Assembly: GCF_024166365.1 (NCBI RefSeq)
Contig: NC_064846.1
Coordinates: 24,945,866 to 25,009,865, forward strand
Length of the DNA stretch: 64,000 bases
Origin: Elephas maximus indicus
Taxonomy: Eukaryota; Chordata; Mammalia; Proboscidea; Elephantidae
Direction: 5' to 3'
The notes below the pieces were generated by a model. That model saw nothing but the letters and a program-made list of their open reading frames with translations. It did not search any database and was not told where the DNA came from. Both the position numbers and the translations under genes were made by a program. Position 1 is the first letter of the stretch; the number at the start of each line of letters is the position of its first letter. This document shows, piece by piece, positions 1 through 9,654 of the stretch.

Positions 1-192
1 TTTTCAGCTCTCAGGGGTTCTGCCTCGCCTTCTGTGTGGATGCAGAGTAGAAAAGCTTCATCTGCTCCATCCATACATGTCTTTTTTTTTTTTTTTTTAC
101 TCCAGGATTCTGAGGGAGGTTGAAGGGTTTATTTAGTGTGTTGTCCACTGGGAAATTTAAAAATATCTACTAGTCCAAGATCAACTAAACTT
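1..192. other. Unassigned sequence with a T tract
   Basis: No recognisable gene or repeat. It contains a T homopolymer at about 82-99. Confidence 0.5.
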
Positions 193-690
193 ACAAACCT
201 TTAATGACTTCCCATTGTTTTTAGGATAAAGTCCAAGTGTTCCACCAAAGTGACAAATATTACCTGTCACAACATCCAAGGGCATGTAGCCCATTTACAG
301 TGCATTCATGGCTTACAAAGATCTAACTCTTGTCTAAATCTCCACTCTTTTGCCTCTTTCTTGCTCTCTGAACACCTGCCTCCCTGGCTTTCTTTAAGTT
401 CCTCAAACCCACTGACTGGGCCCCTTTTTTCCTATAATGTTGTTCTTTTTCCCCTTCCTCCACCCCACTTTTCACCTGAATAACTCTTTGGGTCCCATCC
501 AATTCTCTTAGGATATGCTCTCAAAACACCCTGACTTATTCTTTATAAATTTCTCACAACTGTAATTAAATAATTAGCTGGATGATTTTATGTCTCTCTC
601 CTCTATCTGAACTGTAAACTCCACAAAGCCAGGACTTGTTTCTATGTTGTTTGAAGACAACGTTCCCAGCACCCAATGCCGTACTTAACA
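193..690 (+). mobile_element. L2 LINE, 3' portion
   Basis: The stretch follows the order of the L2 3' end. It has an 'aatgacttcccatt' and 'aggataaagtccaa' segment, a run encoding the old ORF2 C-terminal region, then a 'ctccacaaagccagga' segment and a terminal 'gcacccaatgcc' motif. The copy is heavily diverged and codes for nothing. L2 was active before the placental radiation, so this is ancient background. Boundaries are approximate. Confidence 0.65.
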
Positions 691-1891
691 CTGAAAAATT
701 GTTCAACCAACACTTACTAATAAAAGAACAAAAAAAGCTATCTAAAATCATTTCACTTATTTGATAAGGCATTATGTTGCTATCACTCAAGATATGATTA
801 TCAATCTTGTGGGCCAATTAGTTTCAGTCTGTTCTCAAAACTACAGTCTACCTCTGTATCCCCTGCCAGTCATGTCACAAATTAATGTAATTCCCCTGAG
901 GGAACTGGAGGAGAGATGGCTCTGGAAGCCCAGCCCTACTGGTGAGAAACATGTCAAAGTGTGTGTCTGCTCACAGTGGTAGTACAGCTTCCCTGCTGAA
1001 TACAAACGGCAACACTTGGCTATTATTGTGCTTTGGTTGATATACTTCCTTCTGCAACGTGAATAGATTTTTCTCTATTTAGCAAAACATTACATTAATG
1101 ATTGGACAGAGTAATTAACAGAAAATCAGATTAAATTTTCATGTCTCTGTAAAAGCCAAAGAGAAATTATGCCCATTGACCTGATCAGTACAAGCTGTCA
1201 TACAACATTAGAAGAACTCCAGTTTCAAATTGTTTCAACCATAACCCCCACTGTTTTGGCCAGATGGCTTGCTGGTATCTCAGTGGTTACTCAAGAAAGA
1301 GGGAGAAGAAACCTGGAATGGGCAAGTCTGTGGTAAGAAGAGGCAAAATGGGTTTCAGACCTGGCCTAAATGAGAATTGCCTACAGTATCTGTCAACATA
1401 AGGGGCCCATCTATGGTAGCATTTCTATACAAAGGGACTACCAGTCTGGGAAATAGGGAAGATAGTATGGCTCTCAGGGCAGTGGTATTATTCATTTTCA
1501 GGCGAAAAGCTATAATTGTGCTCCAGAGCAGTGTACTTGGAAGGAGAACTCCAGAGAGAGGGCCTAGAGGCAGAGACCAGGCCTTTAGTAAGAAGGGACT
1601 GCCGAGAGCTAGGTAGGTATCAGGAATACTGCCAAATGAATTGGGGTTCAGAGGATAATTGTAGTAAAAAAAAGAATTTTTTTTTTTGAATAGGGGCTAA
1701 CTACATTCAGGACATACTGCAGAGGATTCTAAGACTTCTAAACTTTAATCCATACTCTATTTCTTACTCTTATAAATATCTACAGGCTCCACAAGTTTCC
1801 CTCCTATCCCTAATTCTATCTGTAGTACAAGATCATTGCAGGGGTAAATATGAATGGAGAGTCAGAGCATGGGGACATGGTGTTTGGTCTC
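691..1891. other. Unassigned intergenic sequence
   Basis: About 1.2 kb with no gene or repeat that I recognise. Open frames here are short and lack any family resemblance. Confidence 0.5.
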
Positions 1892-2410
1892 TGTCATAGA
1901 CTGAATTGTGTCCCCCAGAAATATCTATCAACTTGGCTAGGTCATGATTCCCTTGTAGGATTGTATGATTGTCTACCATTTTATCTTCTGATGTGATTTC
2001 CCTATATGTTGTAAACCCTATCACTATGTTGTAATAAGATGGATTAGTGGCAATTATATCAATGAGGCCTACAAGATTAGGCAGTGTTTTAAGCCAATCT
2101 GTTTTGAGATATACAAGAGAGAAGTGAGCAGAGAGACATGAGGACCTCACACCACCAAGAAAGCAGCACTGGAAGCAGAGCACATCCTTTGGGCCTGAGG
2201 TTCCTGTGCTGAGATGCTCCCAGGCCAAGGGGAGACTGATGCATCACAAGGACCTTCCTTCAGAGCTGACAGAGAAAGAAAGCCTTCCCCTGGAGCCAGC
2301 GCCCTGAATTTGGACTTCTAGCCTACTGGACTGTGAGAGAATAAACTTCCCCTTGTTAAAGCCATCCACTTGTGGTATCTCTGCTATAGCAGCACTAGAT
2401 GACCAAGACA
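1892..2410 (+). mobile_element. Solitary LTR, MaLR-like (copy 1)
   Basis: The element begins TGTCATAGACTGAATTGTGT and ends GACCAAGACA, so it has TG...CA ends. It is flanked by a perfect 5-bp target duplication, GTCTC (1887-1891 and 2411-2415). A polyadenylation signal AATAAA lies at 2340-2345, as expected near the R region of an LTR. The opening resembles MaLR (MLT1/MST) LTRs. The same family occurs at 11136-11605 and 28446-29151. There is no internal coding region, so this is a solo LTR left by recombination between two LTRs. The exact subfamily is not known to me. Confidence 0.8.
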
Positions 2411-2460
2411 GTCTCAATACTCTTTTAGCTGGTCAAGATTGGGTTTAACAAAACTCATTG

Positions 2461-2619
2461 ACAAACCTGTTGCCATCAAGTCAATTCTGACTCATAGAGA
2501 CCCTATAGGACAGAGTAGAACCGCCCCATATGGTTTCTGAGGATCACCTGCTGGATTGGAACTGCTGACCTCTTGGTTAACAGCCAAACTCTTAACCACT
2601 ATGCTACCAGGGCTCCTGG
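2461..2619 (-). mobile_element. AfroSINE copy 1
   Basis: Read on the minus strand it starts with a tRNA-like head ('gagccctggtagcatagtgg') carrying a decayed A box, then a B-box region. It ends in the conserved tail that reads 'actcatagagaccctatagg' on the plus strand. It is moderately diverged. AfroSINEs are restricted to Afrotheria, so each copy is direct evidence for the host clade. Confidence 0.9.
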
Positions 2620-3016
2620 GTTTAACAAAGCTGATATTGAACAGTGTTTCACAGTAATACTAAAGTAATTAGAAGGGACTGTGTGACAAACCCATCAGAG
2701 TTTATATATTTAACTGAGAGTTATTCCTCCACTCAAGTCCCCTGGAAAACTGTACGCTTATTCCATTGATGCTAAAAAAAAAAAAAAAAAAATCACAAAA
2801 TTGCTGGAGCTTCTTTTTAAGTATTTTCTTTAGATTCTTAGATAACATTTTCTTTAGATCTCCTCAGTTGAGGTTGACTTTCATCTTTTGACAATGGATT
2901 TGCATTCTAGAATTGCCAAAAGTCTTTTTTAGCTTGGTCTGTTAAATAACATTGGAGGTTAAATTGAGCAGTACCATTCAAAAATGCTGGATTATTTATC
3001 TTTTTTTTTTTTTTTA
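2620..3016. other. Unassigned sequence between SINEs
   Basis: No gene seen. It contains an A tract at about 2774-2792 and a T tract at about 3000-3016. The latter is probably the poly(A) end of the minus-strand SINE that follows. Confidence 0.5.
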
Positions 3017-3370
3017 CAGTCCTTGTTGTTGTTGTTCACTGCCATTGAGTTGGCTTGCACTTATGGTGACCCCATGCACAAGGAAACAAAATGCTGCCTG
3101 GTCCTGCATCATTCCCATGATTGGCTGAGGGTCAGACCCTTGTGATCCGTAGGCTTTTCATTGGATGATTTTCAGAAGTAGATTGCCAAGCGTTTCTTCC
3201 CAGTCCATCTTAGTCTAGAAGCTTTGCTGAAGCCTATTCAGCATCATAGCAACATGTAGGCCTCCACTGACAGATGGGTCGTGGCTACACACAAGCTGTA
3301 TTGGCCTGGAACTGAACCCAGATTTCCCACATGGAAGGTGAGAATTCTATCACTGAACCACCAATGCTCA
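3017..3370 (-). mobile_element. Composite SINE: tRNA-Gly-like head joined to RTE-derived body and tail
   Basis: On the minus strand, 3367 down to 3297 reads as a tRNA-Gly(GCC)-like sequence. It opens gcattggtggttcagtg and contains gaattctc, gggttc and ggccaat blocks. By hand it matches about 58 of 71 positions of the tRNA-Gly-GCC gene as I remember it, with most differences being transitions. The anticodon position reads TCC. The body (about 3296-3155) matches the 5' end of the RTE element at 33.9-34.1 kb, including 'ttgctatgatgctgaa' and 'ctacttctgaaaa' blocks. The last part (3150-3020) matches the RTE 3' end, including 'gcaggaccaggcag' and an (AAC)n tail. RTE machinery probably mobilised it. 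Confidence 0.75.
3297..3367 (-). tRNA. tRNA-Gly-like pseudogene, head of a SINE
   Basis: The 71-bp block keeps the tRNA-Gly order of acceptor, D-arm, anticodon, TPsiC and acceptor segments. It carries about 13 substitutions, including in the B box (gggttcagttcc in place of ggttcgattcc). It is fused directly to RTE-like sequence without a 3' trailer. It is therefore the pol III promoter part of a SINE, not a working tRNA gene. Confidence 0.75.
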
Positions 3371-3375
3371 TACTT

Positions 3376-4087
3376 TTTTTTTTACAGTTATAAACCAGTA
3401 AAAGTTAGTCAAGCCCTTGGGTCAAATCAGGGATAAACAGGATCTAAATATCAGTTAGACCAACAGGGTTGGGATAAGCTCTAAGAGAGACCTAAGTGTT
3501 ATGGAGCAAGCTCAAGAGGGACGATAGTGGAGGTCAAGGCAAGAAATAGGCAGAGGAAATCTAGGAGTCTTAAGAGTAGATAGAGGTAGAGTGTCAAAGT
3601 AAGGATTAAAAGGCCTGTAAAGAGGCAAATCAGAGCCCTAGTCTCAGGGGGACTGGAGCTGATCAGTTGGGGAACCAAACAAGATATCCAGGTTCTAGAA
3701 GAAAGGTAGAGGAAATCATGTAAGACCCTAAGTAAAGTTAACAAAGTAAAGATAACAAAGTCAGAATAACCTGAATTTCTCATATTTCCCTTGTGTAAGG
3801 CTATGATTGTTCCAAGAGCCTAGGATAGAGCTGAACCCTAAAGGATTATTGAGTGGCCCCAGACACAACTAAAATTGCAAATTGCAACACCGCTCCGCTA
3901 TTGTATTGAAGAAGCCAACTATATAATCTCTCTAGTGCTTTAGAATATCTATACTATCAGCCTGATTGTTTGCCTTTGTGAGTTGAATTCTGCTCTGACA
4001 GCATCATCATCATTGTTGTTAGCAAAGAGCACAACTCCATTATATTCATTCGCAGTTGGGTTTTGCACTCATTCTTGCATCTCTAAG
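3376..4087. other. Unassigned intergenic sequence
   Basis: About 700 bp with no recognised gene or repeat. The longest minus-strand open frame (3499-3783) is leucine- and serine-rich, matches no family I know, and is not supported as a gene. Confidence 0.45.
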
Positions 4088-4290
4088 GAGCCCTGGTGGG
4101 GCAGTGGTTAAGCGCTCAGGCTGCTAATCAAAAGGTCAGTGGTTCAAACTCACCAGCCACTTGGTAGGAAAAAGATGTATCAGTCTCCTTCCATAAAGAT
4201 TACAGCCTTGGAAACCCTATGAGACAGTTCTACCCTGAGTCTTATGAGTTGGAATCGACTCCACGACAACCGGTTTGGTTCCTTTCTTTT
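4088..4290 (+). mobile_element. AfroSINE copy 2, long form
   Basis: It starts 'gagccctggtggggcagtgg' and runs through the B-box region. It keeps the extra internal segment of older AfroSINEs ('aagatgtatcagtctccttc ... gattacagccttgg'). It ends 'gagttggaatcgactccacg' followed by a T-rich tail. It is essentially full length, and its 3' end abuts the decayed mariner transposase. Confidence 0.92.
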
Positions 4291-4815
4291 TTCTTGTCAT
4301 GCTGAAGTTAGCCTGTGAAGGTTCTAGCACTTTTGTCGCTTGGTCATACTAGGAAAACCGTTTTTCACCCTGGTTACTATTCTGCTCAAAAACACCTTAT
4401 TTTGTCCAGCTTCCCTTGAAAGTTCAAAACAAATGTCAAGTCTTCCCTGTTTTCATTCATCACTCAAAATGCACTGACATCTTTACAGAAACTTCGCTTC
4501 TGTTTAGGTTTTCTATGAGAACAAGTCAGCTTCTTCATTCAAATTGGATTCTTCAGCCATCATTCTTACAGTTTCGAGGCATTAAGACATTTAATGAAGC
4601 AAATCTCTGACCTTTTCAATATTTTCATCAGTCCTGTGGATGACTAGATGACCAAATGATGCATCATCATAGACACCTTTCCTAAACATTTCATGGTAGT
4701 CCCAATTCTTGCTCTTGACATTATTCATCCCCTCATAAGTGTCTCTTAAGACAAAGTATCTCACTTGCAAATTCATTTCACATAATATTTGATAGTGATC
4801 CTTTGCTTTAAATAA
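4291..4815 (-). pseudogene. Decayed mariner-like transposase fragment
   Basis: The minus-strand translation keeps the landmark order of a Tc1/mariner transposase across several frames. An open frame (4893-4591) contains WDYHEMFRKG, a degraded DDA-region and TDENIEKVRDLLH, the linker before the second helix-turn-helix. Beyond a stop the same strand reads VRMMAEESNLNEEA (helix-turn-helix), then VSVKM, then REAGQNKVFLSRIVT. After that come a decayed equivalent of the 'GDEKWF' catalytic block and a lysine-rich NFSMTRKKK stretch. At least three stops and several frameshifts break it. AfroSINEs lie on both sides, and the open frame's first residues come from AfroSINE copy 3. Terminal inverted repeats were not found. 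The known alternative is a mariner-derived host gene, but the breaks rule out function. Confidence 0.7.
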
Positions 4816-4820
4816 TAAAA

Positions 4821-4950
4821 CAAAACAAAACCCATTGCTGTGGAGTTGATTCCAACTCATAGCGACCCTATAAGACAGAGTGAACTGCCCCACAGTGTTT
4901 CCAAGGCTGTAAATCTTTACAGAAGCAGATTACCACATCTTTGGGAGGAA
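4821..4950 (-). mobile_element. AfroSINE copy 3, 5'-truncated
   Basis: The 3' two-thirds of an antisense long-form AfroSINE is present: 'cccattgctgtggagttgat', 'cgaccctataagacagag', then 'ggctgtaaatctttacagaagcag'. The tRNA-like head is missing or unrecognisable. It truncates the N-terminal end of the mariner relic. Confidence 0.85.
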
Positions 4951-5053
4951 TGCTCAGCCTGAGTCTTAGCTTAGTTGCTGGCATGTACCCATTACAGCAT
5001 TCTAGAATATTTGTCATCCAATATCTTGAGTAATTACAGTATATGGTAGTAGT

Positions 5054-5290
5054 GAAGATCGTCGACTCTGAACTTAAAACTGGGTGGGAAACTCAACCAT
5101 TCGCTAACTTGATCAAGTGAATCATTTGCTTTCACTGAGCCACAGTTTCCTTATCTTTACAATGGAAATAACATCCACCTTTCAAGGTTCATGAGACCTA
5201 AATGATATAACTCATATAAAACACTTAGCATGGTACCTGGCATATTGTGCACTTAGTAAATGTAAGCGTCTCTATTAGTTACTATTAATT
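5054..5290 (+). mobile_element. MIR SINE
   Basis: It follows the MIR order: 'actctgaacttaaaactggg', 'gagccacagtttccttatct', 'taacatccacctttcaaggtt', then 'cttagcatggtacctggcat'. It is a diverged, ancient, non-coding copy. Confidence 0.75.
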
Positions 5291-5299
5291 GGTGAGACT

Positions 5300-6310
5300 A
5301 TTAGTCTGAATTAGTGAAAAATCAGAATATTTTTCAAAGCTATATAAAGTAACACAATTATTAATATTGGTTCTTCTTGCTCGGAAACTGCCTTCAGAGA
5401 GTGATACGTGAAACGATATTCCACTTCAGCCATGTCCAAGGGGAGGCTGTGGCTCTAGAGCTCAGGCCTGTGGGATATATTTCTATTTCCTTGGGACATG
5501 ATACCATACCCAGTTAATCCTGAACTGAAGGCACCCAAGCAAGACCTGTAGCTTTCCCACTAAAAAGTCTTTGACTCTCTTCTTAAGCTGCCATCACTTT
5601 TAACAAAGGACAAAAGGACAAAGAGCTTCCGTAATTCTCTGTGTAGCTGGGCTGACTTTGTCCAAATGAACTTTGTTCTCAATGGATTTATTAATTGAAG
5701 TATTGTTGTTTGCTATCGTTACTTCCAAATATATACAGTGAATTGTATTGCCAAGTAAATTCTTAATGGGATCCATATTAGTGAATAAATAAGTACATCA
5801 GTGTTTCATATGTAATGAAGCTTTTCTACTCTTGTAGTTTTATTTAAGGTATTAGTCTATCAAACATCCCCTTTCTTTTTGTAGTTGGTGAAATGGCAAA
5901 CTACAAAGTCTAGTCCATGAATAAGACAGTCCATTCTGAACTAGTGAAGTGAAATTAATGAGGTTTACTTTATCTATATTAATCCTAACTACAATGATAT
6001 CACTTAGCTGAAGGTTCCCTTCCTGGAAACCAGAATTGTCTAGTACTCACAGAGCTAAAAACTAAGAATTAACCTTTAAGACCTTAGAGCAGCTGAAAGA
6101 GATGATACAAAATCCGTGCACCAAAACTCATGCAGACTACTTACAGAAAATTCCTAAAGTGCTCAATACTACTTTACATACAGTTGTTACACAGTATGGT
6201 TTCTGAGCCTAGGGTAGAAGAGAAAATGTCAAAGGATTACTGGAGGCATAAACAATGTTATCAGCAAGCAAAGACTTTAAAAAGAAGATAGAATACTTCT
6301 TAAAAAAAAT
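5300..6310. other. Unassigned intergenic sequence
   Basis: About 1 kb, AT-rich, with no gene or repeat that I recognise. Confidence 0.5.
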
Positions 6311-6314
6311 TGAC

Positions 6315-6660
6315 AGCCCGGGGCCATTTAGTGGAGAATTAAACAGTCTGATACACCTCAACATAGCTCCTAAGGACACTCCTACATCCCAGCCCAACCC
6401 AATGATTAGTGTTGGTAAAGATGACATGAAATCAACCTGGAAAGACCAAATTGTGTCAAGTTTACTTGGTATGAAAGACAGAGACCTATCCATTTGAGAT
6501 AATTACAATGAAAAGGACGTGACCACTTCAAAGGAAACTTCTATTATTTGGGACATGCATTTGCAAACATCTCTTTCCCAGTCAATGCCAAACAGGTCAG
6601 GTGTTATGGTATCTGCCAACCAAGGCATGTCATCCTAGGTTCTGCCAGCCTGGGTTCAAT
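6315..6660 (+). repeat. Local direct duplication, copy A
   Basis: This block aligns in the same orientation with 7595-7925. Shared anchors in order are 'gccatttagtggag', 'atacacntcaanatagc', 'cccagcccaa', 'ctatccatttga', 'attacaatgaaaaggac', 'tctattat', 'caatgccaaacaggt' and 'ggttctgccagc'. Small indels separate the anchors. Open frames on both strands are not conserved between the copies, so the block is not coding. It matches no repeat family that I recognise. Confidence 0.75.
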
Positions 6661-6804
6661 GAACAGATAAGAATTTGTGATGAGCACATTTATACATATA
6701 AAACAAATGCTAGTCAAATGTTTGTGAATGTCCCAGGTGGCACACATGCGAATGTCACAAGCCTAGTTATTTCCAACTTTAAGTTAATGAGGTGACTCTT
6801 TTGT

Positions 6805-6843
6805 TTTGTGTGTGGGTGTGGGTGTGGGTGTGCGTGTGTGTGA
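6805..6843. repeat. GT-rich microsatellite
   Basis: The tract has a (gtgtgg)n/(tg)n pattern. A second GT tract (about 7958-7990) lies at a comparable offset after duplication copy B, so it may be part of the duplicated unit. Confidence 0.8.
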
Positions 6844-7514
6844 GGACGTTCTTCAGGGATAAGTTCTGAAGCTCCAGGGAGTTTATTAAGGCTGCCCTTT
6901 AAACAAAAATGATGCTTGGGGCAGGCCATTTTGCATTTTGCCATAGCATCTACCAGAAGAAATATGTTCCAGTAAGAAAGGAAGGTATTGGCAAGGAAAA
7001 GTCATTTTTCCAGGTTTCTAACGAAGTCAGGGAATTTTCTCTCACCTTGTTACCAATAAGAAACATTCCTGTGATGATCCTCTGAGGGGGTAGGGGGACT
7101 AGAGAGGGGAGAAATGCAAAATAATGGCCTCCCAAGGAGCTGTTATATAGAAAAAAAAAGTTTATATACTTGCTTTTAATAACTCCCCCTGGGCCCATCC
7201 CCCAGTGAATGTCTTTGTAGTTAAAATGCCTCTTTAACTATGTCAGGTGCAACCAATTAAAATCATCAGCTCCGCAGTGATAAGGCACTAACTTCTCACT
7301 CTCAACAATTAGTGTGCAAAGGAAGGAAGGGCAATGACAAAAAGAAGCAGGCTATTGGCTATAGAAAAGGGAGACACTTATGTGCTTAGCTGAGCGGAGT
7401 ACATAGGTAGATTGTGAGTAACTGGATTATGTATGTATCTATACTATTATGATTTGTGTGTACATCTTGTATGGAGACATTTACATGAAAGATTGTGTAT
7501 GTTTAGGGGGTATA

Positions 7515-7560
7515 TTCATATTATATATATACATATATGTATATACACACATATACATGG
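7515..7560. repeat. AT/AC dinucleotide microsatellite
   Basis: An imperfect alternation of TA and CA dinucleotides lies between the two copies of the local duplication. Confidence 0.75.
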
Positions 7561-7594
7561 GTAAAATGTGTCTCTGTGTAAATAGGGTATTTGC

Positions 7595-7925
7595 AATGAA
7601 GCCATTTAGTGGAGGGGCAAAGAGTTCAATACACTTCAAGATAGCACCCTATATCTCAGCCCAGCCCAATAATCAGTGTCCATAAAGATGGCTTGGAATC
7701 ATGCAGAAGAAGTTAATTTGTATCCAGTTCACTTATATAAGAAGAAAGAAAGCTATCCATTTGAAACAATTACAATGAAAAGGACTTGGTAGCTTCAAGG
7801 GATGCTTCTATTATTTTCGGGACATACACTTGCATAAGAACAACACCTCCTTCCCTGCCAATGCCAAACAGGTGTCACAGTATCTGCCAAGAAAAGCATG
7901 TCACACTAGGTTCTGCCAGCGTGGG
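7595..7925 (+). repeat. Local direct duplication, copy B
   Basis: This is the second copy of the block at 6315-6660, about 1.28 kb downstream in the same orientation. It shares the same ordered anchors but is noticeably diverged, so the duplication is old. Flanks outside the block do not align convincingly apart from the following GT tract. Confidence 0.75.
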
Positions 7926-7990
7926 TATAGGTCTGTGTCAGCATTTTGTGTCTTTGGAATGTGTGTGTGTTTGTGTGCGTGCACGTGCAT

Positions 7991-8720
7991 ACATATGCTC
8001 AAGTTGGGGTTGTTCATGCATGTAGAAATGGGCAGGTGTGAAGGAATGTACTTTTTTTTAAAATAAATTGAATCTAATGCAAACACATTGTTTCTGCCCT
8101 TCATCTGGCTTTGACCATCATTCTTCCTGGTTTCTTGTTCTACTGCCCTGTGTTGCTTTCTTCAACAGGCATCCCATGGGTCAAATTTGGCTCAGTTGGA
8201 GATTTCTTGGATTATCTGACCCTGCCCACCTGTTGAGCACAGCAACCCCATTACCCCATTCTGTAGCCTCAACTGCATCCTCTTGCCAGAGCTGCCACCT
8301 GTTCTTTGGTCCATTCCAGCCAGAGCTACTTCCTTGAAACTGACCTAATGACCCTGCTTAGGCTAAGTTAAGCACTAGTCCTGGCAGAACCAGGGGCAGA
8401 AGCAAGGTGACAAGGTTGGACTGCAAGACTTCACATGGTATGAACCAGGCTTCCTTAGGGACAGCAGGAACCTGGATACATGAGAGGCTGCCTGAAGTGG
8501 GGGACTGCTGCTTTTGGGTGAAAGTAAACACACCTGAAGCTCCCAGGGGCCTTGGTCCAAAGGGAAAACCATGTGGAGAAATGGGATAAGAGCCAAGTGT
8601 TGAGGGTACTGGGTCATCAGTAGAGGAACAAAGCGAAGAGAAAAGTAAATGCAAAATATGGAGTGTCCTGGACTATCAGTCCAAGAGAGACAGGAAGTTC
8701 CAATGCTGCCCCAAAGAACA
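7991..8720. other. Unassigned intergenic sequence
   Basis: No gene is supported. Overlapping minus-strand frames (8358-8776) are open but encode proline/serine/leucine-rich peptides with no family features. Confidence 0.45.
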
Positions 8721-8723
8721 TAC

Positions 8724-8860
8724 CAGTCATTCATTGAGGGCCTATTTTCACTATATGCCAAACATTTGCCAGGCACTGGGCATAGCTCAGTAAACAGGAC
8801 ACAGCCCCTGCCCTCAAGGAGCTTGCTGTATATTCAAGGAGATCAACAAGCAAATTCTTG
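8724..8860 (-). mobile_element. L2 LINE 3' end
   Basis: It is antisense to the L2 terminus: 'cattcattgagggcctattt', 'gccaggcactgggcatagc', 'acagcccctgccctcaagga' and 'gagcttgctgta' in the expected order. Confidence 0.75.
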
Positions 8861-8959
8861 TTCACTATTCTGTGTGAGAAGTGCCACGATAGATGTAAGA
8901 GAAGGCTTTCTGGAAAAAAAATGGGAGTTATCCAGGTGAATAAAGAGGGGAAGGGAATA

Positions 8960-9430
8960 AATATTTCTTGACTTGGAATATAAGGTCCCTCATGAATTGG
9001 CTCCAGCCTCTCAAGTCACAGTTCTTATCACTATGGCCCACACCCTATACATCCAGTCACATAGGATTACTTGCAGTATCCAAGCCACTTCAGATGATGT
9101 TAACTTTACATGGAATGGCCTCCCCAGGACTCACCCATGAAATTCTACTCATTTATATAGATCCAACTCAGATAACACCTCCTCTGGGAAGCCTTCCTTT
9201 AACCTGACCGTACCCCCCCTTCCAGATTGGTTTGGATGCGTTTCCCCCATTGCTTCTATAGGACCCTGTACTTATTATATCACTAATCAACCTGATTGTA
9301 ATTGCTTACTTATCTGTCTCTCTCACCACACTGTGAGCTCTGAAGGAAGGGACCATAATTTATTCACTGTTGCATCCCTAGTACTTTACACAAACCAAAC
9401 ACATAATAGGTACCAAGTACGTATTTATTA
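8960..9430 (+). mobile_element. L2 LINE 3' portion
   Basis: It reads in L2 order through 'aatggcctccccaggactca', 'ctctgggaagccttcc', the 'gtacttattatatcac' segment, 'gtgagctctgaaggaaggga' and 'cacataataggtaccaagta'. It is non-coding and ancient. Confidence 0.7.
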
Positions 9431-9483
9431 CAGTAAAAGAAATGTCACTCCTTTGATCAGCAGCCAATCCCTTCACATGTGCT

Positions 9484-9505
9484 CTGGACCCTGGACCCTG
9501 GACCC
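9484..9505. repeat. Short tandem repeat, three copies of a 7-mer
   Basis: The unit ctggacc occurs three times in a row. Confidence 0.85.
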
Positions 9506-9654
9506 TCCTGTTTTCTCAGGGATGATACAACTCCATATCCCTCCTGTCTCCTGCATCTTCAACTTCTCCCTCTCTAAAGAATCCTTCTTCCTAACAGTAT
9601 TCAAATATTTTTTACTGTTTTGTATTGTAAAAACAAACAGCCTCCCTTAAGCTC

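Noticed and set aside
1833..2228. A 131-codon minus-strand frame
   Set aside because: It is antisense within the solitary LTR at 1892-2410, and the LTR is non-coding.
3297..3367. A functional tRNA-Gly gene
   Set aside because: It carries about 13 changes, including in the B box and anticodon, and is fused to RTE sequence, so it is a SINE head.
8358..8776. Overlapping minus-strand open frames of 98 and 133 codons
   Set aside because: Composition is proline/serine/leucine-rich without domains, the two frames are offset over the same DNA, and there is no homologous motif or splice signal that I could see.
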